Source of the DNA: Mycolicibacterium aurum
GTDB lineage: Bacteria > Actinomycetota > Actinomycetes > Mycobacteriales > Mycobacteriaceae
Assembly (NCBI RefSeq): GCF_900637195.1
Contig: NZ_LR134356.1
Location: 5,704,001 to 5,768,000 of the forward strand
DNA length: 64,000 bases
Direction: 5' to 3'
Both the position numbers and the translations under genes were made by a program. The first letter of the stretch is position 1, and each line of letters opens with the position of its first letter. Positions 47,125 to 57,469 of the stretch are shown one piece after another. The notes beneath the pieces were generated by a model that saw nothing but the letters and a program-made list of their open reading frames with translations, ran no database searches and was not told the DNA's origin.

Positions 47125-47534
47125 GCACCGCACACAGATGCCTCGCCGTCGCCGCGGCGGCGATCCTGCTGAGCGCCTGCGGTTCCGGCGAATCCGCCGA
47201 CACCGCAACGCCATCGGGGTCGGCGACGGTCGACCCGTCCGCGATGACCGAGGCCCAGGCGCCGCCGCAGCAGCTGGTCATCGACGTCACCATCAAAGGC
47301 GGCACGGTCACCCCGACCAACGAACAGCTGCAGGCCGAGGTGAACGAGCCGATCGTCGTCCGCGTCGACAGCGACGCCACCGACGAGCTGCACGTGCACT
47401 CGACCCCCGAGCACAGCTTCGACGTCGGGGTCGGGCCCGCGCAGTCGTTCCAGTTCACCGTGACGGTTCCCGGCCGCGTCGACATCGAGTTACATGAGGC
47501 GCACACGACGATCGCAACGATCCAGGTGCGGTGA
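47121..47534 (+). CDS. Cupredoxin-like lipoprotein
   Basis: The 137 residues have a signal peptide with lipobox LLSAC, then a Ser/Thr-rich linker and a cupredoxin fold (VIDVTIKGGTVTPTNEQLQ to HEAHTTIATIQVR). His-rich loops (DELHVHSTPEHSF, IELHEAH) could bind copper, though the usual Cys ligand is absent, as in EfeO-type domains. GTG 47121 overlaps the small membrane protein's stop, and its own stop overlaps the next GTG. Confidence 0.8.
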   Translation: MSTAHRCLAVAAAAILLSACGSGESADTATPSGSATVDPSAMTEAQAPPQQLVIDVTIKGGTVTPTNEQLQAEVNEPIVVRVDSDATDELHVHSTPEHSFDVGVGPAQSFQFTVTVPGRVDIELHEAHTTIATIQVR

Positions 47535-48817
47535 CGTCACAAGTCCTCGCCCACGGTCTCGGCGGTTCGACGGATCTCCCGATTCCGTTCACGTACGCCC
47601 TCATCGGAGCCGCGTGGGCGCTCACGTTCACCTTCGCGGTGGTGGCGCTCGCGTGGCGCAAGCCGCGATTCGACGCCGCCGCACCCGGACACCCGCTGCC
47701 CGACTGGGTGACCCGCACAGTCGATGCGGCGCCCACCCGGTGGGTCCTGGCCGGGCTCGCGTTGCTGGCCACCGCATGGGTGGCCATCGCCACGTTCACC
47801 GGTCCGCAGGATTCCGGCAACGCGCTGCCCGGCGTGTTCTATGTGCTCCTGTGGGTCGGCCTGGTGGCGCTGTCGGTCGCGGCGGGCCCGGTGTGGAAGG
47901 TGATGTCCCCCGTGCGGGCTGTGCACCGGTTCACCGGACGGCGTGACCTGGGCCGCAATTATCCTGCAGCGCTGGGCTACTGGCCCGCCGCCGCGGGCCT
48001 GTTCGCTTTCGTCTGGCTCGAGCTGGCCAGTGCCGACCCCGGATCGCTCGCTGCCATCCGGACCTGGCTGCTGGTCTACCTCGCGCTCACGCTGGCGGGC
48101 ACCATCTGCTGCGGAACCCGGTGGTGCGCCCGCGCCGATCCGTTCGAGGTGTACAGCGTCGTCGCGTCGCGGCTGTCACCGTTTCGCCGAAACATGAACG
48201 GCCGCATCGTGATCGGGAACCCCTTCGACAACCTGCTGTCGCTGCCGATCCGGCCGGGAACAGTGGCGGTGTTGTCGGTGCTGCTGGGTTCCACGGCCTT
48301 CGACAGCTTTTCGGCGATGCCACGGTGGCGCGGCTTTGTCGACGACGTCGCACAGTCAGAGGCGACGGCCACCCTGATCCGCACCGGCGGACTCGCGGCA
48401 TTCGTCTGCATCGTGGCGGTCACCTTCTGCGCGGCGGCCCGGTGCACCGGCGGGGTCGACGCACGTCGACGGCGTGAACTGCCCGGACTGCTGGCGCACT
48501 CACTGATCCCGATCGTGATCGGCTACGTGTTCGCGCACTATCTGACATATCTGGTCGAACGTGGTCAGCAGACCGTCTATCGGCTGTTCGGCATACCGGA
48601 CACCGAGGTGGTGTACGTGCTGTCGATGCACCCCGCGGTGCTGGCCTCGTGCAAGGTCGGATTCGTGGTCGCCGGCCACGTCGCCGGAGTCGTTGCGGCG
48701 CACGACAGGGCGCTGCAGGTCCTGCCCGAGCGCCATCAACTCACTGGTCAGCTCGCCATGATGCTCGTCATGGTCGGCTACACCTTCACCGGCCTGTATC
48801 TGCTGTTCGGAGGATGA
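47531..48817 (+). CDS. Polytopic membrane protein ('fenitrothion hydrolase'-type annotation), function unknown
   Basis: The 428 residues have about 10 membrane spans. His-containing helices (FAHYLTYLVERGQQ, SMHPAVLASCKVGFVVAGHVAG, AAHDRALQVLPERH) could hold a metal or heme. A Cys-containing turn (GTICCGTRWCARADPFEVYS) lies mid-protein. Homologues carry the name fenitrothion hydrolase in databases, but that activity is not established for this group. It is last in the overlapping membrane/cupredoxin operon. Confidence 0.7.
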   Translation: MTSQVLAHGLGGSTDLPIPFTYALIGAAWALTFTFAVVALAWRKPRFDAAAPGHPLPDWVTRTVDAAPTRWVLAGLALLATAWVAIATFTGPQDSGNALPGVFYVLLWVGLVALSVAAGPVWKVMSPVRAVHRFTGRRDLGRNYPAALGYWPAAAGLFAFVWLELASADPGSLAAIRTWLLVYLALTLAGTICCGTRWCARADPFEVYSVVASRLSPFRRNMNGRIVIGNPFDNLLSLPIRPGTVAVLSVLLGSTAFDSFSAMPRWRGFVDDVAQSEATATLIRTGGLAAFVCIVAVTFCAAARCTGGVDARRRRELPGLLAHSLIPIVIGYVFAHYLTYLVERGQQTVYRLFGIPDTEVVYVLSMHPAVLASCKVGFVVAGHVAGVVAAHDRALQVLPERHQLTGQLAMMLVMVGYTFTGLYLLFGG

Positions 48818-48843
48818 TCACACCATGACGCCAGGGACGTTCT

Positions 48844-49521
48844 GTGCCAAGCGATGACCCACTGGAGCAGGCGCTCACCGGCGGAGCGCCCCAGCGCGTC
48901 GGCTCGTTCCGCTTCTACTACGCCGACCAACGGTGGGAGTGGTCGGAACAGGTGCAGCTCATGCACGGCTACGAACCGGGGTCGGTGACGCCCACCACCG
49001 AGCTGGTGTTCTCGCACAAGCACCCCGACGACCGACGCCAGGTGGCTGCCACCCTCGACGAGCTGCGCCGGGGTCACGGCGCCTTCTCCACCCGGCACCG
49101 GATCATCGACACCCGCGGCGAGACCCACGACGTCGTCGTGATCGGCGACCGGCTCGAAGACCAGTCGGGTCGCCTGATCGGAACCCACGGGTTCTACGTC
49201 GACGTCACCCCGTCGGCCGCGATGACGCAGGCGAACTTCACCGCGGCGCTCAGCGACATCGCGGAGTCCAGGGCCGCGATCGAGCAGGTCAAAGGCATGC
49301 TGATGCTGATCTACCGCATTGATGCCGATTCCGCCTTCGAGCTGCTGCGGTGGCGTTCCCAGGAGACCAACGTCAAGTTGCGGGCGCTCGCCGAGCAGCT
49401 GGTGGTCGACTACGCCGCGCTGGTCTACGACGACGTACTGCCACCGCGTGCGACGTTCGACCATCTGTTACTCACCGCTCACCAGCGGGCCGACCGCAGC
49501 GCAGATACCGTGGAAGGGTGA
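48844..49521 (+). CDS. PAS-ANTAR antitermination regulator
   Basis: The 225 residues hold an N-terminal PAS domain (SFRFYYADQRWEWSEQVQLMHG, STRHRIIDTRGETHDVVVIG). The C-terminal ANTAR domain (ESRAAIEQVKGMLMLIYRID, ADSAFELLRWRSQETNVKL) binds paired hairpins in nascent RNA to prevent termination. The PAS input may sense a small molecule or redox state. Its stop overlaps the nicotinamidase GTG (GTGA). Confidence 0.88.
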   Translation: MPSDDPLEQALTGGAPQRVGSFRFYYADQRWEWSEQVQLMHGYEPGSVTPTTELVFSHKHPDDRRQVAATLDELRRGHGAFSTRHRIIDTRGETHDVVVIGDRLEDQSGRLIGTHGFYVDVTPSAAMTQANFTAALSDIAESRAAIEQVKGMLMLIYRIDADSAFELLRWRSQETNVKLRALAEQLVVDYAALVYDDVLPPRATFDHLLLTAHQRADRSADTVEG

Positions 49522-50093
49522 CCGAGCCACACACCGCGCTGATCATCGTCGACGTGCAGAACGACTTCTGCGAGGGTGGCTCATTGGCCGTGGCCGGCGG
49601 CGCCACGGTGGTGCAGGGCATCAATGCGCTGCTCCGCGACTCCCCCGGCTACGCACATGTGGTCGCCACCAAGGACTTTCACATCGATCCGGGCACGCAC
49701 TTCTCTCCCGATCCCGACTACGTCGACTCCTGGCCGGTGCACTGCGTCGCCGAGACGCACGGCGCGGACTTCCACCCCGACCTCGACGTCATGCCCATCG
49801 AGGCGGTGTTCACCAAGGGCCGCTACGCGGCTGCCTACAGCGGCTTCGAAGGGACCCTCGACGACGGCACCTCACTGGCGGACTGGTTGCGCGCGCGGGG
49901 AATCGATTCCGTCGACATCGTCGGAATCGCGACCGACTACTGCGTGAAGGCCACCGCGGCCGACGCGGCCGCCGCAGGGTTCGCCACCAGAGTGCTGCTG
50001 GGCCTCACCGCGGGGGTGTCCCCGGCGACGAGCGCAGACGCCGTCGACGCGATGCGCGCCGCGGGTGTCGAGCTGGTCGGCAGCTCCGGGTGA
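49518..50093 (+). CDS. pncA: Nicotinamidase (pyrazinamidase-type)
   Basis: This 191-residue isochorismatase-fold hydrolase has catalytic Asp in IIVDVQNDFCEGGSL, Lys in FTKGRY and Cys in GIATDYCVKATAADA. The metal ligands are in TKDFHIDPGTHF and the following WPVHC. It converts nicotinamide to nicotinate for NAD salvage; orthologues also activate pyrazinamide. It is translationally coupled to the ANTAR regulator upstream. Confidence 0.93.
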   Translation: MTEPHTALIIVDVQNDFCEGGSLAVAGGATVVQGINALLRDSPGYAHVVATKDFHIDPGTHFSPDPDYVDSWPVHCVAETHGADFHPDLDVMPIEAVFTKGRYAAAYSGFEGTLDDGTSLADWLRARGIDSVDIVGIATDYCVKATAADAAAAGFATRVLLGLTAGVSPATSADAVDAMRAAGVELVGSSG

Positions 50094-50256
50094 TCGTGAC
50101 CACACCGTCACCAGGGCATGTTTGCGACCGCTCGTAACGGGGCAGTTCAGCGGACGTGGTCACGCGCCACACCCCTGATCCGGCCGTCTCGCTCGCCATG
50201 CTCGGGCACCCGCGCGCACCGTATCGTCAATCTGTTCAGTAGTTCGATAACCCGGA

Positions 50257-52485
<2,229 letters not shown>

Positions 52486-52564
52486 CACCGCTGCACCGCG
52501 GTGAAACCCCTTGTGCGGCACCACGCTTACCGCCGAGCTGACCCGGTTTCGGCGTAACAGTGTG

Positions 52565-52570
52565 TTAACT
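52565..52570 (+). promoter_or_regulatory. Candidate -10 hexamer for the structured element
   Basis: TAACTT fits the mycobacterial TANNNT -10 pattern and predicts transcription start near 52577, about 7 nt before the first long stem at 52584. No clear -35 is seen. Confidence 0.4.
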
Positions 52571-52583
52571 TGAGGGTGCTGTA

Positions 52584-52693
52584 GCAACCGTGGCCACCGA
52601 GCTGGCACCGGGTGTTCCCTGTGTGCCACCGGCCGGGCGGGCCGGTGTAGGAGCCGACGAGCGGCGGCGACCTACCTGGGTGGCCACGGTTGC
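52584..52693 (+). ncRNA. Strongly structured 110-nt element (possible ncRNA or leader), family unknown
   Basis: A perfect 15-bp closing stem pairs GCAACCGTGGCCACC (52584-52598) with GGTGGCCACGGTTGC (52679-52693). Inside are hairpins TGGCAC/GTGCCA (52603-52608 with 52623-52628, containing GGG-TGTT-CCC), CACCGGCC/GGCCGGTG (52627-52634 with 52640-52647) and a weaker TAGG/CCTA stem (52648-52651 with 52671-52674). The second and third share two bases. The layout is a four-way junction. It lies between glgX and marR. It matches no riboswitch or RNA family that I recognise. A DNA element with terminal inverted repeats is the alternative, but no target duplication is obvious. Confidence 0.5.
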
Positions 52694-52719
52694 CAGCCTG
52701 AACCCCCTCGAATCCAATA

Positions 52720-52736
52720 ACCTCTGTTACAGAGGT
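52720..52736. promoter_or_regulatory. Candidate MarR operator ACCTCTG-TTA-CAGAGGT
   Basis: A perfect 7-3-7 palindrome overlaps a TAACCT -10-like hexamer (52717-52722), 13 bp before marR GTG 52749. This is the expected place for autoregulation of a MarR-ABC operon. Confidence 0.65.
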
Positions 52737-52748
52737 ATCGTCGGTGGG

Positions 52749-53204
52749 GTGGACGTGCACACCGATCTCGCCGGACAGCTGTTCGGCATCGTGGGGCGGT
52801 TCCGGCGACAGCTGCGCCGCTCCACCCGTGGCGGCTTCGACACCGACGGGCTGACTCAATCGCAGGTGGAGTTGCTGCGCCTGGTCGGGCGCCAGCCGGG
52901 CATCTCCGTCCGGGAGGCCGCCGCCGAGCTGGCCCTGGCGCCCAACACCGCCTCGACACTGGTGTCCAGACTGGTGGGCGACGGCATGCTGGTGCGCACC
53001 GTGGACCCGGCCGACCGCAGAGTGGGCCGGCTGCAGCTCACCGAGCCCGCCCAGCAGATCGCCGACGAGTCCCGCGCCGCGCGCCGGGCCGCGCTGGCAG
53101 AGGTGCTCGACCGGCTCGACGCCGACGAGCGCGCCGACCTGGCTCGCGGGCTGGCCGTGCTGTCGCAGATCACGCGCATGCTGCAGAAGGAGACGACGCC
53201 ATGA
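52749..53204 (+). CDS. MarR-family transcriptional regulator
   Basis: The 151 residues have a winged helix (GLTQSQVELLRLVGRQPGIS, AELALAPNTASTLVSRLV, DGMLVRTVDPADRRVGRLQL). GTG 52749 or GTG 52755 is the start. The stop overlaps the ABC ATPase ATG by 4 bp (ATGA), so it controls and is co-translated with an exporter. The palindrome just upstream is the likely binding site. Confidence 0.88.
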   Translation: MDVHTDLAGQLFGIVGRFRRQLRRSTRGGFDTDGLTQSQVELLRLVGRQPGISVREAAAELALAPNTASTLVSRLVGDGMLVRTVDPADRRVGRLQLTEPAQQIADESRAARRAALAEVLDRLDADERADLARGLAVLSQITRMLQKETTP

Positions 53205-54028
53205 GCACCGAGTTGGCCATCGACTGCCGGCACCTGACCCACCGCTACGGCACGTTCACCGCGGTGGCGGACCTGTCGCTGCAGGTGCGCGCCGGCGAGA
53301 CCGTCGGCTTGCTCGGCCCCAACGGGGCAGGCAAGACGACGGTGGTGCGGGTGCTGACCACCCTCACACCTGTCCAGCACGGCGAGGTCGCCATCTTCGG
53401 GATGGATTCGCGGCGTCGCACCATGGATATCAGGCACAACATCGGCTATGTGCCCCAACAACTTTCGATCGAGTCGGCACTGACCGGGCGCCAGAATGTC
53501 GACCTGTTCGCCCGGCTCTACGACGTGCCGCGCGGGCAACGGCGCGGCCGCGTCGACGAGGCACTGGAGGCGATGCAGCTGCTTGACGTCGCCGATGCAC
53601 CCGCCGGGACATTCTCGGGCGGCATGGTGCGCCGGCTCGAGCTGGCGCAGGCACTGGTGAACCGGCCGTCGCTGCTGATTCTCGACGAGCCCACCGTCGG
53701 ACTGGATCCGATTGCGCGCGAAAGCGTGTGGAGCCAGGTGCGCGGCATGCAGGACGCGTACGGGATGACCGTGCTGCTGACCACCCACTACATGGAGGAG
53801 GCCGACGTGCTGTGCGACAGGGTGGCGCTGATGCACCACGGCGAGATGCAGGTGGTCGGCACACCCGCCGAGCTGAAACGTCAGATCGCCGCACCCGGCG
53901 ACACCCGGGAGACCACCCTCGAAGACGTCTTCCGGCACTTCGCCGGATCGGACTTCGCCGAGGATTCGACCGCGGCCGGATTCCGCGCCGTCCGCAGCAG
54001 TCGCCGGACGGCCCGCCGTGTCGGTTGA
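53201..54028 (+). CDS. ABC exporter ATP-binding protein (DrrA type)
   Basis: The 275 residues contain Walker A GLLGPNGAGKTTVV, signature FSGGMVRRLELAQAL, Walker B LLILDEPTVGLDP and switch His in LLTTHYMEEAD. The family works with ABC-2 permeases in export of drugs or lipids. It is coupled to marR upstream and overlaps the permease start downstream by 11 bp. Confidence 0.9.
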   Translation: MSTELAIDCRHLTHRYGTFTAVADLSLQVRAGETVGLLGPNGAGKTTVVRVLTTLTPVQHGEVAIFGMDSRRRTMDIRHNIGYVPQQLSIESALTGRQNVDLFARLYDVPRGQRRGRVDEALEAMQLLDVADAPAGTFSGGMVRRLELAQALVNRPSLLILDEPTVGLDPIARESVWSQVRGMQDAYGMTVLLTTHYMEEADVLCDRVALMHHGEMQVVGTPAELKRQIAAPGDTRETTLEDVFRHFAGSDFAEDSTAAGFRAVRSSRRTARRVG

Positions 54029-54842
54029 GCCGCGCGTCCCCCAGGTCGCGCTCGTCTTGGCCCCGCGGGGCTGGCGCAGAGTGCGCGGCCTCGCGATGCG
54101 CATCGGCGCCTTCGCGCTCGTCGAACTGCAGAAGTTGCGTCATGACCGCACCGAGCTGTTCACCCGGATGGTGCAGCCCGCGCTGTGGCTGCTGATCTTC
54201 GGCCAGACGTTCTCGCGGCTGGACGTCATCGACACCGGTGGCGTGCCGTACCTGGCTTTCCTCGCGCCGGGCATCATCGCCCAATCGGCCCTGTTCATCT
54301 CGATCTTCTACGGCATCCAGATCGTGTGGGACCGCGACGCGGGCATCCTGGCCAAGCTGATGGTGACGCCCGCGCCGGCGTCGGCCATCGTCACCGGGAA
54401 GGCGTTCGCGGCGGGGACGCGGTCGGTGGTGCAGGTGATCGGCGTGGTGGGGCTGGCGTTCGTGCTGGGCGTGCAGATGACGGCGAACCCGCTGAAGATC
54501 ATGGCCGCCATGGGCGTCGTCGTCCTCGGCTCGACGTTCTTCGCGTGCCTGTCGATGTCGCTGGCCGGCCTGGTGCGCAACCGCGACCGGTTGATGGGTA
54601 TCGGCCAGGCCATCACGATGCCCTTGTTCTTCGCGTCGAACGCGCTGTATCCCGTCGACGTGATGCCGCAGTGGTTGCGCTGGCTGTCGGCGGTCAACCC
54701 GTTGTCCTACGAAGTCAACGCGTTGCGCGGATTGCTGATCGGGACCCCGTCCAACGGCGCGCTCGACGTGGCGGTGCTGCTGGTGTCCGCAATCGCCGGG
54801 ATCGCGGTGGCGTCAGTGCTGCTGCGCAGGCTGGTGCGCTGA
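54018..54842 (+). CDS. ABC-2 type exporter permease (DrrB type)
   Basis: The 274 residues form about six membrane spans with the ABC-2 motif region MSLAGLVRNRDRLMGIGQAI and the terminal NALYPVDVMPQWLRWLSAVN PLSY pattern of DrrB-like permeases. GTG 54018 overlaps the ATPase gene. The exported compound is unknown. Confidence 0.88.
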   Translation: MSVEPRVPQVALVLAPRGWRRVRGLAMRIGAFALVELQKLRHDRTELFTRMVQPALWLLIFGQTFSRLDVIDTGGVPYLAFLAPGIIAQSALFISIFYGIQIVWDRDAGILAKLMVTPAPASAIVTGKAFAAGTRSVVQVIGVVGLAFVLGVQMTANPLKIMAAMGVVVLGSTFFACLSMSLAGLVRNRDRLMGIGQAITMPLFFASNALYPVDVMPQWLRWLSAVNPLSYEVNALRGLLIGTPSNGALDVAVLLVSAIAGIAVASVLLRRLVR

Positions 54843-54845
54843 GCC

Positions 54846-56171
54846 TCACCCGAGGATGCGCTCGATGGAGCGCATCGGGATCGGCAACCAGGTGGGCCGG
54901 AAGCGGGCCTCGTAGGCCGCCTCGTAGACGGCCTTGTCCAGTTCGTAGGCGGCAAGCACGTCACCGGAATCGCGCGGGTCCGCACCGGCGACCGACGCGT
55001 AGCCGTCGCAGAACGCCGCGCTGTTGCGTGCCACCCAATCGCGCGCCAGGTCGGCGAGGCGCCCGTCGCGGTCGTCGTCCGGGCCCAGATCGACCAGTCT
55101 CTGGTACGCCGCGTACTCGAAGGACCGCAACACACCGGCCACGTCCCGCAGCGGTGAGTCCGCGCGTCGCCGCTCTTCGACGGGCTGGCCCGGCTCACCC
55201 TCGAAGTCGATCAGCAGCCAGCTCTCGGGTGTCCGCAGCACCTGTCCCAGGTGCAGGTCGCCGTGCACGCGGTGCACCGAGATGGCGTGCCCTGCGAGGG
55301 CGCGGTAGCGCTGCTGAATCTGCGGGACGAGCTCTGCAAGTTGCGGTGCGGCCTGCGCGGCCGCCGCCAACCGGTGCAACACGGTGTCGACCGGGAATCG
55401 GTCACCTGCCACGCCGAGCGTCTCGGCGAGGGTGGTGTGCACCGACGCCACGGCCTCGCCGAGCCGGTAGGACTCGGCGGCGAAGTCCCCGCCCACCTCG
55501 CCGGTGAACAGATCGCGGGCGCTGGCGGTGGCCATGTCCCAGCCCTCGGCGCTGTTCGCTGCGAAGGCAGCCACCATTCCCAGCGCGCATGGCTCGGATC
55601 CTGTTCCCTCCCAGGAGGTTTCGTACGAGCCGAGTAGCGTCGCGACATGCCGGTTGCCTGCGCGCGCCAGCACGCGGTTGAGCTCGATGTCGGGGTTGAT
55701 GCCGGGCGACACCCGGCGGAACACTTTGAGCATCGCGTCCTTGCCGAAGATCACGCTGGTGTTGCTCTGCTCGGCGCCGGACACCTTGGGCGGCGCGGCG
55801 ACCGGCAGCGTCACCCCGGGCTCCCGGCTGAAGCGCAGACCCCCGACTGTCGACGAGGAGTCGATCAGCGACAGCAGGTGGCGGGCCGCCTCCGGGTCGT
55901 AGAGCGCGTCGTAGGCGAAGCGGGTGCCGCCGGGTCCGGACTCCGTGCCGATGACGGCAGCGTCGGGGAAGCCGGGGACGGAGTCGTCGGACCACCGCAC
56001 CAGCACCTGATAGCGCTCGGTGAACCCGTCTGTGTAGGTGACGTCGAGCAGTACGTGTTCGAGGTCGTCGCCGAGCGGCGTCACCACGGCCGGTCGAGCC
56101 GAGGCGAGTTGGCGGCTGCGGCCGGCGTACCAGCGCCGGTTGGTGATCCACTCGCTGAATGCCAGCGTCAT
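54846..56171 (-). CDS. mak: Maltokinase
   Basis: The 441-residue enzyme makes maltose 1-phosphate from maltose and ATP for GlgE-dependent alpha-glucan synthesis. It has the N-terminal RRWYAGRSR segment, the kinase loop VHRVHGDLHLGQVL and the metal-site IDFEGEPGQP. The ATG at 56171 is chosen over a TTG 9 bp upstream. In other mycobacteria treS normally precedes it, sometimes fused, but here the upstream gene is an unrelated exported protein. Confidence 0.93.
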   Translation of the reverse strand: MTLAFSEWITNRRWYAGRSRQLASARPAVVTPLGDDLEHVLLDVTYTDGFTERYQVLVRWSDDSVPGFPDAAVIGTESGPGGTRFAYDALYDPEAARHLLSLIDSSSTVGGLRFSREPGVTLPVAAPPKVSGAEQSNTSVIFGKDAMLKVFRRVSPGINPDIELNRVLARAGNRHVATLLGSYETSWEGTGSEPCALGMVAAFAANSAEGWDMATASARDLFTGEVGGDFAAESYRLGEAVASVHTTLAETLGVAGDRFPVDTVLHRLAAAAQAAPQLAELVPQIQQRYRALAGHAISVHRVHGDLHLGQVLRTPESWLLIDFEGEPGQPVEERRRADSPLRDVAGVLRSFEYAAYQRLVDLGPDDDRDGRLADLARDWVARNSAAFCDGYASVAGADPRDSGDVLAAYELDKAVYEAAYEARFRPTWLPIPMRSIERILG

Positions 56172-56221
56172 GGTCTGCAACCTACCCAGCCCGGCGCGAA
56201 AGGAATCACCGCCTGCGTGCC

Positions 56222-57247
56222 CTAGGGCAGGAAGCGGTCGGCTCCCGCGGTCCGGACGTAGCGGACGCTGTTGGCCTGCCGGTAGCCGATCAGGCCGCCG
56301 CTGAAGGTCAGGACCAGTAGACCGGCCACCCCGGGCAGGGCCACCGCAGCGATTTGAGTGATGGTCGGGTTCATCACACCGCGCGGATAGGCGCCCACGC
56401 TGGAGGAGCCGCCCATCGGTGTCGCCGCCGGAGGTGAGGACACGCCCGGCGTGGGTGCCACCGAGCCGCGAATCGCCGGCGTGCGCACCCCGGCGACGCC
56501 GGGTTGCGTGACACCGGATGGACCTGCAGCTCCCGCCGGCCCACCGACGGCGGCCCGGGGCGGCTTGCCTGCCACCGTCACTGCGCGCGGCACCGTCACG
56601 AGCGGCGCCCGGAACACCGCGGGGTCCGACATGACGTTGCCGCCACCGCCGGAACCGGTGGTGGTCCCGGTGGTGGCATCGGCGACGGGCGCCTCCTCCT
56701 GCGTGCGGAACTGCGGTCCGGGCGCCGGCGCCGGCGTCGGCACGGCCTGCAGGGACCTCAGGAACTCTCCGAGGGTCGGAACCGGAATGTCGATGGTGGT
56801 GTAGAACGTCGACACGGTGGGCCAGCTACCCGCGGGGATCTCCCCGGGGGCCGGCAACCGGAAGAACGGGATCGTGATCGAGTTGCTGAACGGCGACTGC
56901 GGGGCGGGTGCGCGGGTGGGAGGTTCGTCCACGGGGGCGTCGCGGCCGCCGGAGTCGCCTCGATCCACGGGTTCGGTGGGTTCGGGCGCGCCGGTGTCCT
57001 CGGCTTCCTTGGCCTCCTCGGCAGGACTGCGGTCGGCCGGTTCACCGGCGTCATCGGAGTCGTCCGGTGCGGGCTCGCTGCCGCCCGGGTCCTCCGAGCC
57101 GGCGCCGGAGCCGGCGGATTCCTGACTGGAACCGTCGGAGTCGCCCGGGTCGTCGGCGAATGCCGATGCCGCGCCCACACCGCTCAGCACCACGGCGGCC
57201 GCCAGCGCACCGGCTACTACGAGTGAACGCAGAGCGGGCTCGGGCAT
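56222..57247 (-). CDS. Proline-rich exported/membrane-anchored hypothetical protein
   Basis: The 341 residues begin with a signal peptide (LRSLVVAGALAAAVVLSGVG). Then come an acidic Asp/Glu/Ser/Pro-rich stretch to about residue 120, a Pro/Thr-rich middle containing SITIPFFRLPAPGEIPAG, and a near-C-terminal membrane helix (IAAVALPGVAGLLVLTFSGG) with the basic tail GYRQANSVRYVRT. Low complexity prevents family assignment. It is probably a cell-envelope protein. ATG 57247 is chosen at the signal peptide. Confidence 0.65.
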   Translation of the reverse strand: MPEPALRSLVVAGALAAAVVLSGVGAASAFADDPGDSDGSSQESAGSGAGSEDPGGSEPAPDDSDDAGEPADRSPAEEAKEAEDTGAPEPTEPVDRGDSGGRDAPVDEPPTRAPAPQSPFSNSITIPFFRLPAPGEIPAGSWPTVSTFYTTIDIPVPTLGEFLRSLQAVPTPAPAPGPQFRTQEEAPVADATTGTTTGSGGGGNVMSDPAVFRAPLVTVPRAVTVAGKPPRAAVGGPAGAAGPSGVTQPGVAGVRTPAIRGSVAPTPGVSSPPAATPMGGSSSVGAYPRGVMNPTITQIAAVALPGVAGLLVLTFSGGLIGYRQANSVRYVRTAGADRFLP

Positions 57248-57457
57248 GGTGCCATCAATTCCGGAAATCGCGGGTGGGACCGAGTATTGAGGAGTGGTCG
57301 ACAAGTGGTTGACGAAGTGTCCAGCCACCCCGATTCTCGCACATCTGCCCACGCAGATGCCATGATCGCGGGTGCCGCGCAAACCGCCTGAATCGACGTC
57401 ACCGTCAGTTACCCGGCCCGGCGCGAGAACGGCAGGTCGAAGGCGGTCACGAGACGA

Positions 57458-57463
57458 TAGGGT
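57458..57463 (+). promoter_or_regulatory. -10 element of a leaderless transcript
   Basis: TAGGGT lies so that position +1 falls exactly on GTG 57470, the start codon of the HugZ-like gene. Confidence 0.55.
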
Positions 57464-57469
57464 GCCGTC

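Noticed and set aside
45077..47506. An 809-codon minus-strand frame opposite the membrane operon
   Set aside because: Shadow frame; the plus strand has tightly overlapping genes with membrane and lipoprotein signals.
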